DNA from: Bradyrhizobium macuxiense
GTDB taxonomy: Bacteria > Pseudomonadota > Alphaproteobacteria > Rhizobiales > Xanthobacteraceae
Direction of reading: 5' to 3'
DNA: 64,000 nt
NCBI RefSeq assembly: GCF_007993935.1
Contig: NZ_VITY01000019.1
Location: 107,056-171,055, forward strand
The translations under genes and the position numbers were made by a program. Below are positions 57,989 through 64,000 of this stretch, in pieces. Each line of letters begins with the position of its first letter. Positions within the stretch are counted from its first letter, which is position 1. Under the pieces are notes generated by a model. That model made no database searches. It saw only the letters and a program-made list of their open reading frames with translations, and was not told the origin of the DNA.

Positions 57989-58567
57989 TCATGCCGGCAA
58001 TTCGTAGCCGGCTTCGCTCTCGATCTCGATCGTCTTCTGCACCGCCGGCCGCGCCATCATCCTGTCGTAATGCGCCGTGAGGTGAGGGAACGTCTCCGGC
58101 GGCAGCTTGAGCGAACTGGCGAGCCGCCAGTACAGGCGGAACAGATGGATATCGGCGATCGAGTAGTTGCCGATAGCCCAGCCGTTGCCCAAGCGGCGGT
58201 CGGCGATCCCCCAGACCGCCTTCGCGTAGTCGGGTCCGCGCGCCCTTGCAGGGTGCAGCGTGGACGCGATGAACGACATCCATGACAGCGCCTGCGCCTC
58301 GGCCTCGAGATCGTCGCGCGGCAGCAGCTTGGCCTCGGGAAAGCGCCTGGCGAGATAGAACAGGATCGCCGCGACTTCGGTCAGCGGGCGGCCGTCGATC
58401 ACGAGCGTCGGGACCTTGCCTTCCGGGTTGAGCGCTAGATAGCCGGGTGCCTGCATGTCGTTGCGCCTGAACGACATCGGACGGGCTTCGAAGCCGATAC
58501 CGATCTCGTGCAAGGCGATGTGGACGGCCATCGAGCTCGCGCCCGGTGCGAAGTACAGCGTGAACAT
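57989..58567 (-). CDS. Glutathione S-transferase
   Basis: 192 residues: MFTLYFAPGASSMAVHIALH, NPEGKVPTLVIDGRPLTEVA in the thioredoxin domain and IGNYSIADIHLFRLYW in the helical domain, typical of beta-class-like bacterial GSTs (the GASS serine near residue 12 in place of Cys or Tyr). GGGAG lies 9 bp before ATG 58567. Confidence 0.88.
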   Translation of the reverse strand: MFTLYFAPGASSMAVHIALHEIGIGFEARPMSFRRNDMQAPGYLALNPEGKVPTLVIDGRPLTEVAAILFYLARRFPEAKLLPRDDLEAEAQALSWMSFIASTLHPARARGPDYAKAVWGIADRRLGNGWAIGNYSIADIHLFRLYWRLASSLKLPPETFPHLTAHYDRMMARPAVQKTIEIESEAGYELPA

Positions 58568-58656
58568 GCCGGCTGCTCCCGGGGGTCTCCGGTGTTGAGG
58601 CTGGACGTCGCAATCGCGCGATGCAAGCACGATCTTGGATTCGGTGGGGCCCATCA

Positions 58657-58763
58657 CCGTCACCCTGAGAAGGCCGCGGAGCGGCCGTCTCGAAGGGTCG
58701 ACGGCCCGGCTCGGTGGCCGTGCATCCTTCGAGACGCCGCTTCGCGGCTCCTCAGGATGACCG
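58657..58763. repeat. Palindromic repeat (CGTCACCCTGAGAAGGCCGCG type), copy 3
   Basis: CCGTCACCCTGAG and CTCAGGATGACCGG are the outer arms; CGTCTCGAAGGGTCGACGG and CATCCTTCGAGACG are the inner arms. It separates the GST and pobA genes. Confidence 0.85.
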
Positions 58764-58783
58764 GGTCTGGAGTCGTCTCCTCG

Positions 58784-59953
58784 CTAGAACGGCAGCCCCA
58801 CATAGTTCTCCGACAGCGAGGTCGATGCCGCCTTCGAGCTGACGAGGTAGTCGAGCTCGGCGATCTGGATGCGTGCGGCGAATTCGCCCTCGTCGGGGAA
58901 TTTGTGCAGCATCGAGGTCATCCACCAGGAGAAGCGCACCGCCTTCCAGACCCGCGCCAGCGCCTTGGCCGAATAACCGTCGAGGCCGGCAGAGGATTTC
59001 TCGTCGTAATATTCGCGCAGCGCTTGCGACAGATAATGCACGTCGCTGGCGGCGAGGTTGAGGCCCTTTGCGCCGGTCGGCGGCACGATATGCGAGGCGT
59101 CGCCGGCCAGGAACATCCGGCCGAACCGCATCGGTTCGGCGACGAAGCTGCGCAGCGGCGCGATGCTCTTTTCGATCGAGGGGCCGGTGACGATCTCGTC
59201 GGCGGCCTTCTGGTCGAGGCGTCGCTTCAATTCATCCCAGAACCGCTCGTCCGACCATTGATCGACATGATCGTCGAGCGGGCACTGCACGTAGTAGCGG
59301 CTGCGATGAGTCGAGCGCATCGTGCAGAGCGCGAAGCCGCGCTCATGGTTGTTGTAGATCAGTTCCGGCGAGACCGGCGGCGTCTCCGACAGGATCCCGA
59401 GCCAGCCGAACGGATACACCCGCTCGTAGCTGGTGATGGCGGAGGCCGGCGCGCTGGCGCGGCTGACGCCATGGAAGCCGTCGCAGCCAGCGATGAAATC
59501 GCAGGCGATTTCGTGGCTGACGCCGTCCTTGATGTAGCTGACGCGCGGATGATCGGTGTCGAAATCATGCGGCTTGACGTCGGCGGCGGAATAGATCGAG
59601 GTCAGGCCGGCGGCCTTGCGGGCGTTCATCAGATCGAGCGTGACCTCGGTCTGGCCGTAAATGGTCACGGTCTTGCCGGTCGCCGCATGCATGTCGATGC
59701 GGTGCCGCGCGCCGCCGAACGCCAGCTCGACGCCGTGATGGACCAGGCCCTCCTGGTGCAGGCGGGCAGCCGCGCCGACGCTGTCGAGCAGCGACACCGT
59801 GCCTTCCTCGAGCAGGCCGGCGCGAATCCGCCCCAGCACGTATTCCGGGGTCTGCCGCTCGAGAATGACGTTATCTACGCCGAAAGTATGAAGTAGTTGC
59901 CCAAGCAACAGTCCGGCCGGACCTGCGCCTATGATTGCTACTTTTGTCCGCAA
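58784..59953 (-). CDS. pobA: 4-hydroxybenzoate 3-monooxygenase
   Basis: 389 residues, the usual length of PobA. FAD motif IIGAGPAGLLLG (residues about 7-18), LERQTPEYVLGRIRAGLLEE, GCDGFHGVSR (the DG motif) and the second FAD block GDASHIVPPTGAKGLNLAAS. The enzyme hydroxylates 4-hydroxybenzoate to protocatechuate using NADPH and O2. The TTG at 59953 is the start because GGAGGAG lies ~7 bp upstream and MRTKVAIIG is the usual N-terminus. It is divergent from a TRAP transporter; no PobR regulator or protocatechuate genes are in view. Confidence 0.92.
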   Translation of the reverse strand: MRTKVAIIGAGPAGLLLGQLLHTFGVDNVILERQTPEYVLGRIRAGLLEEGTVSLLDSVGAAARLHQEGLVHHGVELAFGGARHRIDMHAATGKTVTIYGQTEVTLDLMNARKAAGLTSIYSAADVKPHDFDTDHPRVSYIKDGVSHEIACDFIAGCDGFHGVSRASAPASAITSYERVYPFGWLGILSETPPVSPELIYNNHERGFALCTMRSTHRSRYYVQCPLDDHVDQWSDERFWDELKRRLDQKAADEIVTGPSIEKSIAPLRSFVAEPMRFGRMFLAGDASHIVPPTGAKGLNLAASDVHYLSQALREYYDEKSSAGLDGYSAKALARVWKAVRFSWWMTSMLHKFPDEGEFAARIQIAELDYLVSSKAASTSLSENYVGLPF

Positions 59954-60162
59954 TACCTGCTCCTCCCGATCGGATAGGTTCGAGCCGGGCGCCCGCGCCG
60001 GGGCGGCCGCCGTCAACTTGCCATGGCAACTATATCATATAACAGGTTTGGCAAGGCCGATTTGCCGCGGAATGCTTTCGCCGCAGCGCAAGATGCCGGA
60101 GGGCCGGGTGCGACGAGGCGTCCGCCCGGTGGATTTCGTCTTGAATATCCGTGCGAATTAGA

Positions 60163-60172
60163 TAACATGTTA
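60163..60172. promoter_or_regulatory. Palindrome in the pobA/TRAP intergenic region
   Basis: TAACATGTTA is a perfect palindrome, embedded in GATAACATGTTAAGTAATG. Another AT-rich segment (TATATCATATAACAGG, 60032-60047) lies nearer pobA and shares ATAACA. They may be operators for a shared regulator. Confidence 0.4.
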
Positions 60173-60222
60173 AGTAATGAGACCGGGCACCAAGCCCGCC
60201 GTCCTGGAGAGGAGGAGACGTG

Positions 60223-61257
60223 ATGAGGAAGAGTTTGTTGGCGCTGCTGATGGCAGCCGCCATCGTGCCGGCCGCAGTCCCTGCCATTGGACCTGCCTTA
60301 GCGCAGGACAAGACCGTCAATCTCAAGGTGTCGCTCTGGGTGCCGCCGGCGCATCCGCTGGTGCCGGCGACGCAGGCCTGGGCCGCCGACATCGAGAAGG
60401 CGTCGGGCGGCACCATCAAGGTCACCGTGTTTCCCTCCGAGCAGCTCGGCAAGGCGTTCGACCATTACGACATGGCGCGCGACGGCATCGCCGACGTCAC
60501 CTATGTCAATCCCGGCTATCAGCCCGGCCGCTTCCCGATCGCTGCCGCCGGCCAGCTCCCGTTCGTGTTCTCGGACGGCAAGAAGGGCACGCTGGCGCTG
60601 AACGAGTGGTACCACAAATACGCGCCGACCGAGATGAAGGACACCAAGCTCTGCTTCGCCTTCATCCACGATCCGGGCGCGCTGCACGGCAAGAAGAAGA
60701 TCGTGCTGCCGAGCGACCTCTCCGGCGTCAAGGTGCGTCCCGCACAGAGCACGATCGGCGAGATGGTCAAGATGTTCGGCGGCACCAATGTGCAGGCCTC
60801 CGCGCCGGAATCGCGCGACGCGATCGAGCGCGGCGTGGCCGACGAGATCACCTTCCCCTGGGGCTCGATCTTCCTGTTCGGCATCGACAAGGTGGTGAAG
60901 TACCACATGGACGTGCCGCTCTATACGACGGTGTTCACCTACAACATGAACCTCGCCAAATACAATTCGATGTCGGATGCCCAGAAGAAGGTGATCGACG
61001 ATCACTGCTCGCCGGAATGGGCCTCCAAGGTCACCGATCCCTGGACCGATTTCGAAGCCAATGGCCGCACCAAGATGAAGGCGCTGCAAGGCCATGAGGT
61101 CTATCAGCTGACACCAGATCAGCTCGCCGAATGGAAGAAAGCGGTCAAGCCGCTGCGCGACAGCTGGGCCGAGGCGGTGAAGAAGGCCGGCGGCGATGCG
61201 GAGAAGATCGAGGCCGATCTGCAGGCCACGCTGAAGAAGTACGAGGCGGGGATCTGA
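60223..61257 (+). CDS. TRAP transporter solute-binding protein (DctP family)
   Basis: 344 residues. Signal peptide with cleavage near residue 28 (GPALAQD), then a DctP fold: KVSLWVPPAHPLVP, KVTVFPSEQLGKAFDHYDMA, GVKVRPAQSTIGEMVKMFGG. An arginine near the middle (KVRPAQST) is where DctP proteins bind the substrate carboxylate. It captures an organic acid in the periplasm for the DctQM pair. A GGAGGAG ribosome site precedes ATG 60223. Confidence 0.9.
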   Translation: MRKSLLALLMAAAIVPAAVPAIGPALAQDKTVNLKVSLWVPPAHPLVPATQAWAADIEKASGGTIKVTVFPSEQLGKAFDHYDMARDGIADVTYVNPGYQPGRFPIAAAGQLPFVFSDGKKGTLALNEWYHKYAPTEMKDTKLCFAFIHDPGALHGKKKIVLPSDLSGVKVRPAQSTIGEMVKMFGGTNVQASAPESRDAIERGVADEITFPWGSIFLFGIDKVVKYHMDVPLYTTVFTYNMNLAKYNSMSDAQKKVIDDHCSPEWASKVTDPWTDFEANGRTKMKALQGHEVYQLTPDQLAEWKKAVKPLRDSWAEAVKKAGGDAEKIEADLQATLKKYEAGI

Positions 61258-61270
61258 TTTCGCTCCCCTT

Positions 61271-61407
61271 CACCTCTCTCCGCTTGCGGGGAGAGGTCGG
61301 ATCGCATCGTCAGATGCGATCCGGGTAGGGGGTACAGGTCTCACCGCATTCACGAGTCGTGGAAGCAGCCATCACCCCAACCCTCTCCCCGCAAGAGCGG
61401 GCGAGGG
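61271..61407. repeat. Palindromic repeat (CTCTCCCC...GGGGAGAGG class), copy 7
   Basis: CACCTCTCTCCGCTTGCGGG..GAGAGG opens, GGATCGCATC and GATGCGATCC form an inner stem, and CTCTCCCCGCAAGAGCGGGC..GAGG closes. It lies between dctP and dctQ inside the TRAP operon. Confidence 0.82.
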
Positions 61408-61425
61408 AGCCAATCGAAGCAGCGC

Positions 61426-61992
61426 ATGACGCAATCTGCCGAAGTCTCCCCAGACGGCGCGATCACCGGTCCACCCGAGCCGGTGCGCAAGAATTTCATG
61501 GACCGCTTCATCGATTCGATCGAATGGGTGGCGGCCTTTTTCGTCGGCGTCGTCGCGCTCAACACCTTCACCGCGGTGTTCATGCGCAAATTCTTCGCGG
61601 TGACGATCCCCGACTATTACAATTTCGGCCAGTTCCTGCTCGGCATCCTGATTTTCTGGGGCATCGCCGCGACCAGCTATCGCGGCACCCACATCACGGT
61701 AGACTTGGTCTGGGCCAACGCCACGCCGCGCTACCAGCGCTGGATCGACATCTTCGCGACGCTGGTGCTGCTGTTCGTGGTGAGCGTGCAGACCTACACC
61801 TTGGTCGACAAGGTGATCGACACCAGGAACAGTCACATCGTCACCATGGATCTCGGCGTCCCGGTCTGGCCGTTTTTCCTGGTGTCGTGGATCGGCGACG
61901 TCTCCGCAGTGCTGCTGATCGCGATCCGCACCTACCGCCTGATCTTCCATCCGGAAGATATCCATGATGCCAAGATCAAGACCGCGGAGTAG
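61426..61992 (+). CDS. TRAP transporter small membrane subunit (DctQ family)
   Basis: 188 residues with four membrane helices (about 30-50, 62-82, 104-124, 145-165). FMDRFIDSIEWVAAFFVGVV and RGTHITVDLVWANATPRYQR are typical DctQ blocks. It pairs with DctM to form the Na+-driven permease. Confidence 0.9.
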   Translation: MTQSAEVSPDGAITGPPEPVRKNFMDRFIDSIEWVAAFFVGVVALNTFTAVFMRKFFAVTIPDYYNFGQFLLGILIFWGIAATSYRGTHITVDLVWANATPRYQRWIDIFATLVLLFVVSVQTYTLVDKVIDTRNSHIVTMDLGVPVWPFFLVSWIGDVSAVLLIAIRTYRLIFHPEDIHDAKIKTAE

Positions 61993-61998
61993 ACGGCC

Positions 61999-63315
61999 AT
62001 GAGTCTCGATTTGAGTCCCGAGGCCGTCGCCGTCATCGGCTTTGTCAGCCTGTTCGTGCTGATGCTGCTGCGCGTGCCGGTCGGCATGGCGATGGGCCTC
62101 GTCGGCATCACCGGCTTCGGCTATCTCACCGGCTTTGCCCCGGCACTGAAACTGGTCGGCCAGACCACGATGCGTACGGTGACGGACTATTCCTTTGGCG
62201 TGATCCCGATGTTCCTGTTGATGGGCGCCTTCGTGTCCGTCTCGGGCATCAGCCGCGAGCTGTTCCGCGCTGCCAACACCTTTGTCGGCCACTGGAAGGG
62301 CGGGCTCGGCATCGCGACCATCGCGGCCTGCGGCGGCTTCGCCGCGATCTCCGGCTCCTCGGTTGCGACCGCGGCGACCTTCTCTGCGGTGGCCTATCCC
62401 GAGATGCGCCGCTTCGGCTATCCGCAGTCCTTCGCCACCGGTGTGATCGCGGTCGGCGGCACGCTGGGGGCGATGCTGCCGCCGTCCACCGTGCTCGCGG
62501 TCTACGGCATCATCACCCAGCAGGACATCGGCAAGCTGTTCATCGCCGGCGTCGTGCCGGGCCTGCTCGCGATCCTGATGCACATGATCACGATCGGCAT
62601 CATCGGCGTGACGCGGCCGGGCTTCCTGCCGGCGGGAAAGAAGGCGTCGTGGCATGAGCGCGTCTTGGCCCTGCGCGACGTCTGGTCGCCGCTGCTGCTG
62701 TTCCTGTTCGTGATCGGCGGCCTCTATGGCGGCTTCTTCGTCCCGACCGAGGCGGGCGCGGTCGGCGCGGTCGGCGCCTTCATCATCGGCATTGTCAGAG
62801 GCAAGCTCACCAAGGACGGCATCCTGCAATCGCTGCTGCAGGCGACGCGCACTGCGGCTGCCGTGTTCACCGTGCTGATCGGCGCGCTGTGCTTCGGCTA
62901 TTTCCTCACCATCACCCAGACGCCGCAGAACGTCACCGAATTCCTCACCGGGCTCGGCATCGGCCCCTATGGCGTGCTGGCGCTGATCCTGCTGATGTAT
63001 CTGGTGCTCGGCTGCCTGATGGATGCGATGGCGATGGTGATCCTCACCGTGCCGATCGTGTTTCCGGTGGTGACCTCGCTCGGCTTCGATCCGATCTGGT
63101 TCGGCATCATCATCGTGATGACGGTGGAGCTCGGCCTGATCCATCCGCCGGTCGGCATGAACGTGTTCGTGATCAAGAGCGTGATCAAGGACGTCAACAT
63201 GTCGACGATCTTTGTCGGCGTGCTGCCGTTCGTGATCACGGACCTGATCCGGCTGGTGATCCTGATCCTGTTCCCGCTGCTGGCGACCTGGCTGCCGCAG
63301 CGCATGATAGGCTAG
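61999..63315 (+). CDS. TRAP transporter large permease subunit (DctM family)
   Basis: 438 residues, about 12-13 membrane helices. Characteristic segments: RVPVGMAMGLVGITGFGYL, GVIPMFLLMGAFVSVSGI, AISGSSVATAATFSAVAYPEMRR, GTLGAMLPPSTVLAVYGIIT, ELGLIHPPVGMNVFVIK. Starts 6 bp after dctQ. It imports the acid captured by DctP using the Na+ gradient. Confidence 0.93.
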   Translation: MSLDLSPEAVAVIGFVSLFVLMLLRVPVGMAMGLVGITGFGYLTGFAPALKLVGQTTMRTVTDYSFGVIPMFLLMGAFVSVSGISRELFRAANTFVGHWKGGLGIATIAACGGFAAISGSSVATAATFSAVAYPEMRRFGYPQSFATGVIAVGGTLGAMLPPSTVLAVYGIITQQDIGKLFIAGVVPGLLAILMHMITIGIIGVTRPGFLPAGKKASWHERVLALRDVWSPLLLFLFVIGGLYGGFFVPTEAGAVGAVGAFIIGIVRGKLTKDGILQSLLQATRTAAAVFTVLIGALCFGYFLTITQTPQNVTEFLTGLGIGPYGVLALILLMYLVLGCLMDAMAMVILTVPIVFPVVTSLGFDPIWFGIIIVMTVELGLIHPPVGMNVFVIKSVIKDVNMSTIFVGVLPFVITDLIRLVILILFPLLATWLPQRMIG

Positions 63316-63319
63316 GCTT

Positions 63320-63781
63320 ATGAGTCCCGAACTTCAGACCCGATACGCCTTCACCATCACCGCCCGCATCGCCGACGTAACGTCCGCCGGCGACATCGGC
63401 ACCGGCGTCCGCCGCATCATTCCGATCATCGGCGGCGAGGTGAAAGGCGAGGGGATCAACGGCAAGGTGCTTCCCTTCGGCGCCGATTTCCAGATCATTC
63501 GGCCCAATGAGCTGATCGAGCTCGAGGCAAAATACGCCTTCGAGACCGACGACGGCGCCGTCGTCTATGTCGAGAACAAGGGCATCCGTTTCGGGCCGGT
63601 CGAACTCTTGCAGAAGCTCAAGCGCGGCGAGCCGGTCGACCCGAAGCTGATCTATTTCCGCACCGTGCCGAAATTCGAAACCGGTGCCGAAAAATACCGC
63701 TGGCTGATGCAGCACATCTTCATCGGCTCCGCCGCCCGCCACGCCGATCGCGTCGTGATCGACGTGCATCAGGTGTTGTAA
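63320..63781 (+). CDS. DUF3237-family protein
   Basis: 153 residues, beta-barrel type: GVRRIIPIIGGEVKGEGING, VLPFGADFQIIRPNELIELE, YFRTVPKFETGAEKYRWLMQ, IFIGSAARHADRVVIDV. This is the DUF3237 pattern, unknown function, often near aromatic or terpenoid catabolic genes. It starts 4 bp after dctM, so it is part of the TRAP operon and may act on the imported compound. Confidence 0.88.
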   Translation: MSPELQTRYAFTITARIADVTSAGDIGTGVRRIIPIIGGEVKGEGINGKVLPFGADFQIIRPNELIELEAKYAFETDDGAVVYVENKGIRFGPVELLQKLKRGEPVDPKLIYFRTVPKFETGAEKYRWLMQHIFIGSAARHADRVVIDVHQVL

Positions 63782-63879
63782 GACTTTAGGCAGGTTTGTC
63801 GCGTCCGCACGAGACGAAAAGCAAAGCTCGGACGATTCACGTCGCGCGATTGCGATGCTGCGTCCCCACCCACATTGTC

Positions 63880-63902
63880 ATCGCCCGGCTCGACCGGGCG
63901 AT
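63880..63902. repeat. Hairpin ATCGCCCGG-CTCGA-CCGGGCGAT
   Basis: Perfect 9-bp arms with a 5-nt loop, 12 bp from the end of the transposase gene. It resembles the dispersed rhizobial hairpins; it could also terminate the transposase transcript. Confidence 0.7.
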
Positions 63903-63913
63903 CCAGGGCGGAT

Positions 63914-64000
63914 TCAACCGCTCGTCGCAACACTTTGTGTATCGCTCACTCGGAGCAGTTCGTCGAGGGTTTCTGCCGGTGTTTTCCAGCCGAGGGTTTT
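63914..64000 (-). CDS. IS30-family transposase, C-terminal end (partial)
   Basis: The last 28 codons plus stop are visible: KTLGWKTPAETLDELLRVSD and TQSVATSG. The K-T-L-G-W-K-T-P-A-E-x-L block is the standard C-terminus of IS30 transposases. The rest and both ends of the element lie beyond the window, so intactness cannot be judged. Confidence 0.85.
   Translation of the reverse strand, partial: KTLGWKTPAETLDELLRVSDTQSVATSG

Noticed and set aside
61372..63144. 590-codon His/Asp/Gln-rich frame antisense to dctQ and dctM
   Set aside because: The apparent histidine richness comes from antisense of Val/Met/Ile codons in membrane helices; DctQM are unambiguous.
1..64000. CRISPR arrays, tRNA, rRNA, riboswitches, integrases or phage genes
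   Set aside because: None recognised by reading both strands; weak or divergent examples could have been missed by eye.

Overview
The window is high-GC chromosomal DNA from an alphaproteobacterium, most likely Bradyrhizobium or a close relative in the Nitrobacteraceae. This is inferred from codon use, from the mix of gene families (membrane-bound ferritin MbfA, DUF6894 and PRC-barrel proteins, many acyl-CoA and GST enzymes), and from short palindromic intergenic repeats of types common in that group. I saw no tRNA, rRNA, CRISPR array or prophage. The only transposon piece is the end of an IS30-type transposase at the right edge.

Layout. 1-1605: end of a type I secretion operon (ABC ATPase and HlyD-type adaptor). 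1880-5886: a CinA-domain protein, then two tandem metal-dependent amidohydrolases, a Rieske ferredoxin and a methyltransferase. 6013-12192: a tricarballylate/citrate utilisation cluster on the minus strand (LysR regulator, TcuC transporter, TcuA dehydrogenase, TcuB electron-transfer protein) with a secreted esterase-713-like hydrolase inserted between tcuA and tcuB. 12311-25656: mixed genes (DUF1127, GNAT, enoyl-CoA hydratase, SDR, AidB-like acyl-CoA dehydrogenase, Zn alcohol dehydrogenase, HCCA-isomerase-like protein, amidase, mbfA with a palindrome resembling an iron-control element, a histidine-repeat exported protein, an epoxide-hydrolase-like enzyme).

25907-37845: a large acyl-CoA catabolic cluster. 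An acyl-CoA ligase and a thiolase on the minus strand are divergent from a TetR regulator, an SDR, an enoyl-CoA hydratase, a feruloyl-CoA-synthetase-like ligase, three acyl-CoA dehydrogenases and a nitroreductase. Together they could activate an aromatic, terpenoid or branched carboxylic acid and shorten its side chain by beta-oxidation.

38323-44440: a WYL regulator divergent from a GST, a DUF6157 protein, an enoyl-CoA hydratase translationally coupled to a MloK1-like cyclic-nucleotide-gated K+ channel, and, divergent from these, a membrane cyclic-nucleotide-binding protein coupled to a stand-alone DUF6537-like protein. 44702-50287: an island of small proteins (three paralogous short basic proteins, two DUF6894 proteins, a PRC-barrel protein) with two Crp/Fnr regulators, probably stress-related. 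50766-58567: a TAXI-type binding protein, DUF3307, a YkgJ-type cysteine-cluster protein, a second WYL-GST module with two near-identical 24-bp operators, a PNPOx-like protein, a LysR regulator, a thioesterase and a third GST. 58784-63781: 4-hydroxybenzoate 3-monooxygenase (pobA) divergent from a complete DctPQM TRAP transporter followed by a DUF3237 protein, plausibly an aromatic-acid uptake and oxidation unit.

The observations I rate highest are the two WYL-GST modules with visible operators, the esterase inside the tricarballylate operon, the cyclic-nucleotide channel/receptor/DUF6537 locus, the repeat elements that supply coding sequence and a stop codon to tandem amidohydrolases, the three-member family of small basic proteins, and the 11+11 histidine exported protein. 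All functional statements rest on motif recognition by eye; no database search was possible.
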